Of a DNA stretch of 64,000 nt, positions 6,928 to 15,031 are shown piece after piece. Position 1 is the stretch's first letter. Each line of letters opens with the position of its first letter. The DNA comes from Bacteroidota bacterium. Its GTDB lineage: Bacteria > Bacteroidota > Bacteroidia > Flavobacteriales_E > Vicingaceae. The stretch is taken from the NCBI GenBank assembly GCA_013112545.1, contig JABFGJ010000004.1, positions 237,026-301,025 of the forward strand, read 5' to 3'. A model generated the notes under the pieces. It was not told the DNA's origin. It saw only the letters and a program-made list of their open reading frames with translations, and did not search any database. A program made the translations under genes and the position numbers.

Positions 6928-7968
6928 ATGAGCGATTTAAAGCAGTATAATAATTTTTTTGAGGAGATAGTGAAAACTATTAATTCAGCACGCTATGAAG
7001 CTTATAAGTCATTAAATAAACACCATATAGGTCTAAATTTTGAAATTGGTAAATTGATTGTTAAGAATCAAAATGCCAATAACTGGGGTAAATCAATTGT
7101 TGATACTTTATCACAGGATATTAATAAGCAAATCGACGGTATCAAAGGATATTCGCCACAGAATTTATGGCGAATGAGACAGTTTTATCTTGAATATGAG
7201 AATGATATTGAATTGTTAGAATTAACAGTAAAAATACCTTGGGGACAAAATTTGTTAATAATGCATCAAATAAAAAACCGTGAAGAACGAAAATATTATT
7301 TAGATGCAACTGATAAATTAGGATGGAGTAGAGCAGTTTTATTAAATCAAATTAAAGCCAATGCATTCGAGAATCATATGATTAACCCGAAGCAAAATAA
7401 CTTTGAAGTTTCTCTTCCTGTCCATTTATCTGAGCAGGCAAATGAAGCATTAAAAAGTGAATATAATCTTGACTTTCTTGGGATATCAAAACCAATATTA
7501 GAAAGAGAGTTAGAAAATAGACTTGTAGAAAATATTAGAGATTTACTTTTAGAACTTGGTTATGGGTTCACATTTATTGGTAATCAGTATCGGCTAAAAT
7601 TGAACCAAAAAGAATATTTTATTGATTTATTATTTTATCATCGGTTTTTAAAATGTTTGATAGCTATAGAGTTAAAAACAGTAGAATTTGAACCTGAGTT
7701 TGCAGGAAAAATGAATTTTTATCTTGAATTATTGGATACACAAGAGAAGCAAGAAGATGATAATCCTTCGATTGGTATTATTCTTTGTCCAACAAAAGAT
7801 AATATAGAGGTCGAATATAGTTTAAAATCAAGCGCTAAGCCGATTGGAGTGTCAGAATATAAACTGACGCATAATTTACCGATAGAATTGAAAGGTAAAG
7901 TTCCTACAGCTAAGGAGTTAAAAGAGATGCTTTCAAAAGCAATAGTCCAATCTGGACTTAATGAATAG
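6928..7968 (+). CDS. DUF1016 family protein (YhcG-like PDDEXK nuclease)
   Basis: The 346-residue protein matches the full-length DUF1016 layout. Residues 1-150 are the N-terminal domain, including 'INSARYEAYKSLNKHHIGLNFEIGKLI', 'GYSPQNLWRMRQFYLEY' and 'IPWGQNLLIMHQI'. Residues 185-340 are a PDDEXK nuclease domain with E at 'LVENIRDLLLELG', D in 'FIDLLFYHR' and ExK in 'AIELKTVEFEPE'. All catalytic positions seem intact. The biological role of the family is unsettled; links to defence and to mobile DNA have been proposed. The gene stands alone, its promoter carries two palindromes, and the locus is flanked by direct repeats, which suggests an acquired unit. Confidence 0.88.
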   Translation: MSDLKQYNNFFEEIVKTINSARYEAYKSLNKHHIGLNFEIGKLIVKNQNANNWGKSIVDTLSQDINKQIDGIKGYSPQNLWRMRQFYLEYENDIELLELTVKIPWGQNLLIMHQIKNREERKYYLDATDKLGWSRAVLLNQIKANAFENHMINPKQNNFEVSLPVHLSEQANEALKSEYNLDFLGISKPILERELENRLVENIRDLLLELGYGFTFIGNQYRLKLNQKEYFIDLLFYHRFLKCLIAIELKTVEFEPEFAGKMNFYLELLDTQEKQEDDNPSIGIILCPTKDNIEVEYSLKSSAKPIGVSEYKLTHNLPIELKGKVPTAKELKEMLSKAIVQSGLNE

Positions 7969-8044
7969 ATTTATAATTAATTTACTTTAAAAATCTTATA
8001 ATAAGGATGAAGTCTAATTTTTGGGTCATTATTGCTCAACATCT

Positions 8045-8160
8045 AAACAAACGCACCATTCCGCCCATTCCAGTTTTACATCAACTAAATTAATAAAACC
8101 TAGCCAATGAAATGTATTGATGAATTTTAATAAATCAGTTCATAAGATTTTGCAGGTTTG
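8045..8160 (+). repeat. Right copy of ~120-bp direct repeat flanking the DUF1016 gene
   Basis: Starting TAAACAAACGCACCATTCCG, it follows the left copy (6387-6510) block by block: 'CCAGTTTT', 'TCAACTAAATTAATAAAACCTA', 'GCCAATG', 'TTGATGAATTTTAATAAA', 'AGTTCATAAG' and 'AGGTTTG'. It ends shortly before the stop of the next (minus-strand) gene. The pair brackets about 1.5 kb that contains the DUF1016 gene. Confidence 0.85.
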
Positions 8161-8182
8161 TATGTGCGAATCTGCTGTTCTA

Positions 8183-8539
8183 TTAGGCCTTTTTTGCTCG
8201 CAGTTTTAAAGCCTCAGTTAAAATCAACTGAATCGTTTCAATGTCAATATCTTCTTCAGGGTTTATCGATAATACCTTCATTCTTTTTCGATCTCCAGCC
8301 TCTAATAAAGGATGATTTATCCTATTTCCATCGGCGAATAATATATAGGGAAACATGGTTTTCTTATCATACCATAAATAACAAATGTGTTTTTTATTGT
8401 AAGAAAAACAAGGCAAGCCATATTTTAAAGATTCTGAAATTGAATCATTTTGACTTAAAATGATATCTCGCAATGAAAGCAAGCAAGATTGCATGGGCTC
8501 ATCTTTTTTAAAATAAAATTGACTTAAATCTTCCTGCAT
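8183..8539 (-). CDS. DUF1801 domain-containing protein
   Basis: This 118-residue cytoplasmic protein has the DUF1801 signature: 'SLRDIILSQNDSISESLKYGLPCFSYNKKHICYLWYDKKTMFPYILFADGNRINHPLLEAGDRKRMKVL' (the E.SLKYGLPCF segment at about 36-46 is diagnostic). Relatives include the YdhG-type proteins, some described as frataxin-like iron chaperones, but function is not established for most. It follows the thioredoxin-like gene on the same strand by 15 bases and may be co-transcribed with it. Confidence 0.85.
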   Translation of the reverse strand: MQEDLSQFYFKKDEPMQSCLLSLRDIILSQNDSISESLKYGLPCFSYNKKHICYLWYDKKTMFPYILFADGNRINHPLLEAGDRKRMKVLSINPEEDIDIETIQLILTEALKLRAKKA

Positions 8540-8554
8540 TTCCTTACAAATAGT

Positions 8555-9112
8555 TTATTGCTTCCACTTTATTCCGCAACCTATGCTTGGTTTTTGTGGG
8601 GCAATGGGCGTTTTATTATTTAATAAAGCTAAAATAGCAGCTCGCAAATCTTTACCGTCTATTGCTTTGTCATTTCCAGGTCTTGCATCGTCCAACTGCC
8701 CATGATAAGTTGATTTTAAATTAGCATCAAACACATAAAAATCAGGCGTACAAGCAGCATCATAAGCTAGTGCAACGGCTTGGCTTTCGTCGTATAAATA
8801 GGGGAAGGGATAGCCTAATCTTTTTGCATTTTCTTTCATTTTTATTGGTCCATCTTGTGGGTAACGTTCTACATCATTGCTGCTAATAGCAATAATAGAA
8901 ATACCTTGGTTTTGATATTCTTTTGCAAGTTGAATCAATTGTTCGTTTATGTGAATGACAAAAGGACAATGATTGCAAATAAACATAATGACAGTTCCAT
9001 TTTTTCCTTTTAAAGCATTTAGTGATAATAACTTGCCTGAAATGGTATCAGGCAATTCGAAATTTGGAGCAATTGTGCCTAGTGGAAAAAGATTAGAAGA
9101 GGTAAGTGCCAT
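8555..9112 (-). CDS. Thioredoxin-family redoxin (AhpC/TSA-like)
   Basis: The start used is the ATG giving MALTSSNLFPLG; an in-frame alternative 15 bases upstream adds MLFTI. The fold is seen from 'GTIAPNFELPD' (peroxiredoxin/TlpA-type start), 'KGKNGTVIMFICNHCPFV' with a CxxC active site C-N-H-C at about 47-50, and 'ACTPDFYVFD' with the cis-Pro motif near 126. There is no obvious signal peptide, so it probably acts in the cytoplasm. A C-terminal 'GCGIKWK' occurs in this subfamily. The natural substrate is unknown. Confidence 0.87.
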   Translation of the reverse strand: MALTSSNLFPLGTIAPNFELPDTISGKLLSLNALKGKNGTVIMFICNHCPFVIHINEQLIQLAKEYQNQGISIIAISSNDVERYPQDGPIKMKENAKRLGYPFPYLYDESQAVALAYDAACTPDFYVFDANLKSTYHGQLDDARPGNDKAIDGKDLRAAILALLNNKTPIAPQKPSIGCGIKWKQ

Positions 9113-9153
9113 AATTGTAAAGAGCACTAAGTTAATAGATTCCTAAGAGATCT

Positions 9154-9186
9154 CAAACCTATTAAATCAAAGAGTTTTTAATACAA
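9154..9186 (-). promoter_or_regulatory. Putative promoter of the redoxin gene
   Basis: On the minus strand, TTG (9184-9186) is followed after 22 bases by TAGGTTTG (9154-9161), a match to the Bacteroidota pattern TTG-N17-23-TAnnTTTG. The -7 element is 41 bases upstream of the ATG at 9112. No experimental support is available. Confidence 0.4.
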
Positions 9187-9267
9187 TTATATTTTAATGG
9201 TTTTGGGTACTAATAAGCAATAGCGATCACAGGTTTGTCATAAGATTCTATTGGGGCAACCTACAAT

Positions 9268-10077
9268 TTAGTTTTTTAATGGCTTTTTAATGTTTAGTTT
9301 ATGTTTAATTTGTATCCATAATACATCGGCATATTTATAACTTTTCTTAGTAGAAGTACTTGAAAATTGACTATTCCAAGTAATAGAAACCGCTAAATTC
9401 TTACTAAAATAAATAGTAGGACTAATGATTAGTCTGTTCTGATAGAAAAGTTTATATGAATTATTTTCTCCTACGTTGATAAATATTTCATCACCCAAGT
9501 TAATTGAGAAAATTCTATTAGTGTTTTCTTTCGAAAGCTTAAACAGAGGGATGCTGATTGTAAATGCATATCGAAAGCGGAAATTAAAAACTGATGAATT
9601 CTGAATTTTTCCTTTATATACAGGATAGAAAATGCGTTCTTCAATTCTAATTCTATGATTCAAATCAAATTTCTTGACTTTATTCTTAATAATTAATTCC
9701 TGAAATGGTCTAAATTCAACCTTATTAATTTTCCCTGATGAGTGAAAACCTAGATGCGCAAATCCTGCTGAAATTTGTAAGTTCGGATTGATAAAATATC
9801 CTAAAGCTGTTCTTGTAATATACTGAGAGTTTTCCTGAAATCCATCCTTCCAACGATACCCTCCATCTGCCAGCCAAACAAATTTATCACCCAGTCTTGT
9901 TTGATTATAATAATGTAACCATTGCTGATTGCCTATAGAAATGTCTTTTACTTGGCTCAAAGCAATAACTGAATTAATGCAAAAAACAAAAATGATAATT
10001 GCTAATCTATTAAAAATGTACCTTACGTCTTGATTGATAGACTGCTGTGTAGTTATATTGCTTTTGATAATTATCAT
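9268..10077 (-). CDS. DUF2490 domain-containing outer-membrane protein
   Basis: A hydrophobic signal (about residues 24-41, ending IALSQ) is followed by a beta-rich chain: 'GNQQWLHYYNQTRLGDKFVWLADGGYRWKDGF' opens the DUF2490 domain, with Arg/Glu-containing strands later ('NHRIRIEERIF'). Such proteins are predicted outer-membrane barrels of Bacteroidota with no known function. The N-terminus has 20 polar residues ahead of the signal, so the true start may be a little further in. It lies downstream of the LptD-like gene on the same strand, separated by 59 bases. Confidence 0.8.
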   Translation of the reverse strand: MIIIKSNITTQQSINQDVRYIFNRLAIIIFVFCINSVIALSQVKDISIGNQQWLHYYNQTRLGDKFVWLADGGYRWKDGFQENSQYITRTALGYFINPNLQISAGFAHLGFHSSGKINKVEFRPFQELIIKNKVKKFDLNHRIRIEERIFYPVYKGKIQNSSVFNFRFRYAFTISIPLFKLSKENTNRIFSINLGDEIFINVGENNSYKLFYQNRLIISPTIYFSKNLAVSITWNSQFSSTSTKKSYKYADVLWIQIKHKLNIKKPLKN

Positions 10078-10136
10078 TGTTTAAAAAACTGCAATATTCT
10101 TAATTATGAGTCACAACTGGTATATGATTATTGCTA

Positions 10137-12743
10137 TTACCGAATTACATCGTAAAAATCTCTTCTTCTGTTCAGTTTTAAATCTTGAAGAACAGGCGAT
10201 TTTACATTGATGGTTATCATATAACTTTGTCTCGGACCATAAGGCACCCAATTGATGGCCATTTGCCAGCAATGCAAATCTCTATTTATATTTACTGAGG
10301 TATAAGTCAAATCTTTTCGTTCGAAATCCCAACCAGAGTTAAACCCAATTTTCCAATTTTTGGTTAAACTAACATCTCCACTGAAATTCATGGTTTGGGT
10401 CACATCATCTTCAAAAGCAGGCTTATTATACCGAATGTTATAACCCACATTTAAAGACCAAGGAATACTGAAATCTATAAATTGTTCTGGATGGCTATTG
10501 ATGTATTCCATTTCGTCATCAGTTGCATATTTACTGCGTTTCTCTTTATTTTTTTTTGGATTTCCTCCCTTCAATGAGAAGTTTAAAGACACATTTCCCG
10601 AAGTTAATCTTGCTAATTTTCCGCTTTGCTCGTTCCAAGATGTATTAATTTTTCGCCCACTTGTATCTAAGCCATAAGGATCCATTATGCCATTGAATTG
10701 AAAGGTAATGAAGTTTCCAATTCGAGTTCTACCATTGATTGAAACAGGTGACCAATTTAGCGAGTCGGCTACGGTATTGTAATTACTCGAAAAACCTAAA
10801 TTATCAAAAAGCGTTATTTTTTTTGTTCCAGTGCTGTCTTTGTCTGAACGCACTTTCATCTCAATATTGTTGAGTAAATTAAAACCGATTCGTTCGCTTT
10901 TTTCTCGGTTTGGACTTCCATAAACTCCACCTTCAAAAATAGAATATTCTATTTCTTTCCCTTGTGCATTGGTATAGCTTTTTATCCCAGATTTTATTTC
11001 AGGCTGGTAATTGTATGTTATTTGAGGTGTTACAACATGTCTAATCGCTTGAACTTTACCTCTTTTAAACTGGAACATGCCATAAATTTTAGTTGACATG
11101 GTTGTATTGAAACTATAGGTCTCTCCAGTTTTTATTTCTGAAATGGTGTCTCTGATTACTTGGTTTTTACTTGGATCATATTCTTTTCGTATTGTTCTAA
11201 AGCTGACAATTTGATTGGTGCTCAAACTTGGGTTTAAGTTGAAAAACTTCAACAATTTAAAAGAAGTACTAAGCGGAATCGAATGTCTAAAACCGTTTGA
11301 AAAATCTTGTTTAAGATTATCAAAATTGTTGAACGAAATTAAGGTGTCTATGGTTCTCAACTGGTTTGTAGCTGATGATGAATAGCTTAATCCAAAGTTC
11401 TTGTATATGCTTCGCCACCATTCATTTCCGATTTTCCCAAACTGTTTAAACGGATATTGCCTAGAAACATTAAAAGCGACTTCGGGCAAATTCACATTAA
11501 ATGCACCAGTTTGTGTGTTTTGATCATGCCTTGCACTAACAGTTAAGTTAAATGGTTTAGAAGGAAATGAGTTGGTGTAAGAAACTGATGACTGGAAAGT
11601 ATTGGTTAAATAATCTTGGGAAAAACTATTCAAGTTATTTGTAAAATTATTTCGAGTTCCCACATTTACATTGGCTGAAAATCGACTTCCAGGCCTAGCT
11701 TTCGGGTCTTGATTATGTGTCCATCGAAGAAACATTTCCTTACTTTCATTAAAGTCTGGGAACTCTTTATAGCCATTTCGAATGTTGGCATAAGAGTAAT
11801 TTATATTTCCATCGAAATGGTATTTGTTTTTGTACCTCGAATTAATTTTTGTCCCCCAACTTCCTAAAGAATAGATATCTGCAGTAATGGTCGCATCGAT
11901 ATAATCATTAATGCCCCAATAAAATCCTCCATCTCTCAAGAAAAAACCAAGTGATCTAGAATCTCCATAGGTTGGAATTACAATTCCAGATGCGCGACCT
12001 TTTTTATTTGGAAAAAAACCAAAAGGCAATCCCAGAGGGGTAGGCACACCTTCAATTTTTAAAACCGTAGGACCTGTGATTATTTTATCATTGGGAATAA
12101 CTTTTAATTTAGAAGTAGCTAAAGAAAAATGAGGGTCGTCTAGGCTGCAAGTTGTGTAATAGCCGTTTCTGATATACATAATATCTTCAGCCGTCTTCTT
12201 GACTTCGTTTCCTTTTATATAGCCATCACCTTCTTGGGTTTTAACCTCACTTATTTTTCCTTTTTTGGTTTTGAAATTATAAGTCATTTTACCTGCTTGG
12301 TATTCCTGAGCACCTTCTTTAAAAACTGGCAATCCTTTTATTTCTCCAGTGCTATCGGGCAATCCATTTGCTAAAACTGTATTTTTCGACAAATCCACTT
12401 CTATATAATCCGCAGTTAGTTGTATGTTCCCGTAATTCACTTGAGCCTTCCCAAACAGATATACTTTTTCTACAGCCATGTCAAATCGCATGGAATCTTT
12501 GGCTTGATATTTTACTTTAGTAGTAATCGCATCTTTAGAAAGCGTGGTATCAATTTTGGTAAGGCTGCTGTCCGAATTAGTATTAATAATAATTTTACTA
12601 GAGTCAATTAATTGGTTTGTATCAATGGGAAAATTAGCATGCAAAGAATCGAATTTTTCTTGTGCGATGAGTTCCTGACTAAAAACCGTAGTTATTAACA
12701 TTAGTAGGATGAAAACCCGAGAAGTGATTGAAAAAGATTGCAA
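10137..12743 (-). CDS. LptD/OstA-like LPS-assembly outer-membrane protein
   Basis: The 868-residue protein has the layout of Bacteroidota LptD-like proteins: a signal peptide, an OstA/LptA-like jellyroll at about 70-190 ('VEKVYLFGKAQVNYGNIQLTADYIEVD', 'GKMTYNFKTKKGKI'), 'PLGLPFGFFPNKKGRASGIVIPTYGDS' near 235, then a large barrel ending with a terminal strand. It would insert lipopolysaccharide into the outer leaflet. Translation must begin at TTG 12743, because the first ATG (residue 15) would cut the signal peptide in half. It is divergent from the amidase gene. The seryl/threonyl-rich linker at 35-60 is unremarkable. Confidence 0.85.
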   Translation of the reverse strand: MQSFSITSRVFILLMLITTVFSQELIAQEKFDSLHANFPIDTNQLIDSSKIIINTNSDSSLTKIDTTLSKDAITTKVKYQAKDSMRFDMAVEKVYLFGKAQVNYGNIQLTADYIEVDLSKNTVLANGLPDSTGEIKGLPVFKEGAQEYQAGKMTYNFKTKKGKISEVKTQEGDGYIKGNEVKKTAEDIMYIRNGYYTTCSLDDPHFSLATSKLKVIPNDKIITGPTVLKIEGVPTPLGLPFGFFPNKKGRASGIVIPTYGDSRSLGFFLRDGGFYWGINDYIDATITADIYSLGSWGTKINSRYKNKYHFDGNINYSYANIRNGYKEFPDFNESKEMFLRWTHNQDPKARPGSRFSANVNVGTRNNFTNNLNSFSQDYLTNTFQSSVSYTNSFPSKPFNLTVSARHDQNTQTGAFNVNLPEVAFNVSRQYPFKQFGKIGNEWWRSIYKNFGLSYSSSATNQLRTIDTLISFNNFDNLKQDFSNGFRHSIPLSTSFKLLKFFNLNPSLSTNQIVSFRTIRKEYDPSKNQVIRDTISEIKTGETYSFNTTMSTKIYGMFQFKRGKVQAIRHVVTPQITYNYQPEIKSGIKSYTNAQGKEIEYSIFEGGVYGSPNREKSERIGFNLLNNIEMKVRSDKDSTGTKKITLFDNLGFSSNYNTVADSLNWSPVSINGRTRIGNFITFQFNGIMDPYGLDTSGRKINTSWNEQSGKLARLTSGNVSLNFSLKGGNPKKNKEKRSKYATDDEMEYINSHPEQFIDFSIPWSLNVGYNIRYNKPAFEDDVTQTMNFSGDVSLTKNWKIGFNSGWDFERKDLTYTSVNINRDLHCWQMAINWVPYGPRQSYMITINVKSPVLQDLKLNRRRDFYDVIR

Positions 12744-12754
12744 CCTTATAATGC

Positions 12755-12762
12755 TATTTTTG
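12755..12762 (+). promoter_or_regulatory. Possible -7 element of the amidase gene
   Basis: TATTTTTG fits TAnnTTTG and lies in the 86-base divergent gap between the LptD-like gene and the amidase, 67 bases before the amidase ATG. TTG triplets upstream are at 14 or 24 bases, neither ideal, so this is only a candidate. Confidence 0.3.
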
Positions 12763-12829
12763 TGTGATACACGAGTGTTGAATCGGATTCAAAACTAACT
12801 AAATTATTTAAATAGGAAGGTCTCATAAG

Positions 12830-14014
12830 ATGAACAAAAAAGCTTTTTTATTATTTCTTTTCATAACATATTTTATTCCAAATACAATTTGGGCTCAAAA
12901 TGACGAAGATTTTTTTGGTGAATTAAATACTGTCGTAATTGATGCAGGCCATGGTGGTGGCGATAATGGTTGCTCTGGTGCGCATAGTTTTGAGAAGGAC
13001 ATAGCCTTGTCAATTGCTTTGAAATTAGGGGCATATTTAGAGGAAAAATTTGATCATTTAAATGTAATTTACACTAGAAAAACCGATGTTTTCCTAGAGC
13101 TTGATGAAAGGGCAAAGATAGCCAATCGCAATAAAGCTGACTTATTTATTTGTATTCATGCAAATGCCGCAAGTCCATCTGCTTTCGGAACAGAAACATT
13201 TGTAATGGGTAACGCCAAATCAGAGTCCAACATGCGTGCAGCTCAAAGAGAAAATGCCGTTATCTTAATGGAGGACAATTACGAAGAGCGATATGAGAAT
13301 TTTGATCCCAATTCGCCTGAGTCCTATATAGCCTTAACTATTATGCAAAGTGCTTTTCAAAATCAGAGTATTAGTTTTGCTGAAAAAGTTCAAAGTCAAT
13401 TTAGAGAACGAGTAGGGCGGAAAGACAGAGGTGTTAAAATGGCTCCTTTTTTAGTATTGCATCAAACAACGATGCCGAGTGTATTGATTGAAACTGGTTT
13501 TTTAACAAATAAAGCAGAAGAAACTTTTTTGAGATCTGAAATCGGTCAAGATTATATGGCTTCTGCGATTTACAGGGCATTTAAAGAATATAAAGAAGAA
13601 TTAGAATCTATATCGAAATTGATTGTTGAAGACGAAAAGAACAAATTAATGTCAGATTCCAAACCAGCGGTAAAGAAAGGAAAAGATGAAAATAGCACGA
13701 CACTAAAGGGTGAGGATGAAAAGTCTAGTGCTAAAATGAATGATAAAGAAGGTTTGATTTTTAAAGTTCAATTATCAACAACTACAAATAAAATAGACCC
13801 AAGTCCAACAAATTTTAAAGGTTTAAGCGGAGTTACTTATTATGAAGCAGGAGGTTTATATAGATATACCTATGGTAATGAAAAGTCTTGGGAATCGGCT
13901 AACAAATTACAAGAAAAAGTAAGAGCTAATGGATTTGAAGATGCATTTATTATAGCTTTCAACAATGGAAAACGTATTGCGGTAGGCGAAGCAGTTAAAT
14001 TGTTAAAACACTAA
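12830..14014 (+). CDS. N-acetylmuramoyl-L-alanine amidase with C-terminal SPOR-like domain
   Basis: A signal peptide (to about 'NTIWAQ', residue 23) is followed by an Amidase_3 zinc hydrolase at about 35-245: 'VVIDAGHGGGDNGCSG' supplies the first His, 'EKDIALSIA' the Glu, 'FICIHANAA' the second His and 'VLIETGFLTN' the catalytic Glu. A charged linker (about 255-300) leads to a C-terminal module (about 305-390) that ends 'FEDAFIIAFNNGKRIAVGEAVKLL'. The same ending occurs twice in the 1799-residue protein at 54567-59966. The enzyme cleaves peptide stems from glycan strands in the periplasm. It is followed after 22 bases by the MCE gene. Confidence 0.92.
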   Translation: MNKKAFLLFLFITYFIPNTIWAQNDEDFFGELNTVVIDAGHGGGDNGCSGAHSFEKDIALSIALKLGAYLEEKFDHLNVIYTRKTDVFLELDERAKIANRNKADLFICIHANAASPSAFGTETFVMGNAKSESNMRAAQRENAVILMEDNYEERYENFDPNSPESYIALTIMQSAFQNQSISFAEKVQSQFRERVGRKDRGVKMAPFLVLHQTTMPSVLIETGFLTNKAEETFLRSEIGQDYMASAIYRAFKEYKEELESISKLIVEDEKNKLMSDSKPAVKKGKDENSTTLKGEDEKSSAKMNDKEGLIFKVQLSTTTNKIDPSPTNFKGLSGVTYYEAGGLYRYTYGNEKSWESANKLQEKVRANGFEDAFIIAFNNGKRIAVGEAVKLLKH

Positions 14015-14036
14015 GAATAATGTTAATTTCGCAAGG

Positions 14037-15017
14037 ATGAAAATTGGAAAAGAAGTAAAGATTGGATTTTTAATGGTGATGTGCTTAGGTCTCTTATTTT
14101 GGGGAGCCAATTATCTTAAAGGGACAAATATTTTAAAGAAACATCGAGCGTTTTTTGCTATTTATGATCGCATAGACGGATTAAGTAAATCAAATCCAGT
14201 GGTTATAAATGGATTTAAAGTTGGACAAGTAGAAGACATTGATTTTCTTCCCGATAATTCAGGCCGTTTGATTGTGAAGTTTTCTGTTTCTGAAGATGAT
14301 TTCATGATTCCTAAAAATACCAAAGCAAATATTATAAGTTCCGATTTACTAGGCTCTAAATCAGTTTCTTTAGAGTTAGGAGATTCTAAATTAGAAGCCA
14401 AAGACATGGATACTTTGATTTCTAATATTGAAGAATCTTTAAGCGAGTCGGTCAACCAACAAATCGCTCCTTTAAAGAAAAAAGCAGAAGACTTAATTAG
14501 CTCAGTTGATTCAGCCATAATTATTGTAAGTCAGATATTTAGTAAAAAGAATAGAGGTGATTTAGATGCGAGTTTTACAAGCATGAGAAGTTCTTTAGAA
14601 GCCTTTGAAAAAACCATGCGAAACGCCGATCAATTTGTAGCTTCTGAAAGAGACAAGTTGACGAGAATTTTTACACATGTAGAATCAATTACCAAAAACT
14701 TATCAGAAAACAACGAAAAATTATCGGCTTCCTTATCAAATATTGAAGCCATAACTGATTCTTTGGCCGAAGCTAATTTAACACAGACCGTTAATAATGC
14801 TTCTATTGCAATGAAAGAAGTAGCTGATCTCATGCAAAAGATAAACAATGGTGAAGGTTCAATGGGAAAGTTGATCAACAACGATACCCTATACAACAAC
14901 TTAGAGGCTGCAGCAACCGATTTAGATTTATTACTTTTAGACATGAGATTGAATCCAGAACGTTATGTTCATTTTTCTATCTTTGGACGTAAAGACAAAA
15001 GCAAAGCTTCAGAATAA
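14037..15017 (+). CDS. MlaD/MCE domain lipid-transport protein
   Basis: The protein has one N-terminal transmembrane anchor (about 8-25, 'VKIGFLMVMCLGLLFWGANYL') and a single MCE domain (about 37-115: 'FFAIYDRIDGLSKSNPVVINGFKVGQVEDIDFLPD' and 'NTKANIISSDLLGSKSVSLELGD'). A long helical, coiled-coil tail follows. Such proteins form hexameric rings that carry phospholipids between the inner and outer membranes. No ATPase or permease gene (MlaE/MlaF type) is adjacent here. The position after an amidase gene on the same strand suggests a shared envelope transcript. Confidence 0.9.
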   Translation: MKIGKEVKIGFLMVMCLGLLFWGANYLKGTNILKKHRAFFAIYDRIDGLSKSNPVVINGFKVGQVEDIDFLPDNSGRLIVKFSVSEDDFMIPKNTKANIISSDLLGSKSVSLELGDSKLEAKDMDTLISNIEESLSESVNQQIAPLKKKAEDLISSVDSAIIIVSQIFSKKNRGDLDASFTSMRSSLEAFEKTMRNADQFVASERDKLTRIFTHVESITKNLSENNEKLSASLSNIEAITDSLAEANLTQTVNNASIAMKEVADLMQKINNGEGSMGKLINNDTLYNNLEAAATDLDLLLLDMRLNPERYVHFSIFGRKDKSKASE

Positions 15018-15031
15018 TAAAACCAATAAAT

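Noticed and set aside
8158..8463. 101-codon plus-strand frame
   Set aside because: It is the antisense shadow of the DUF1801 gene, whose conserved motifs are on the minus strand.
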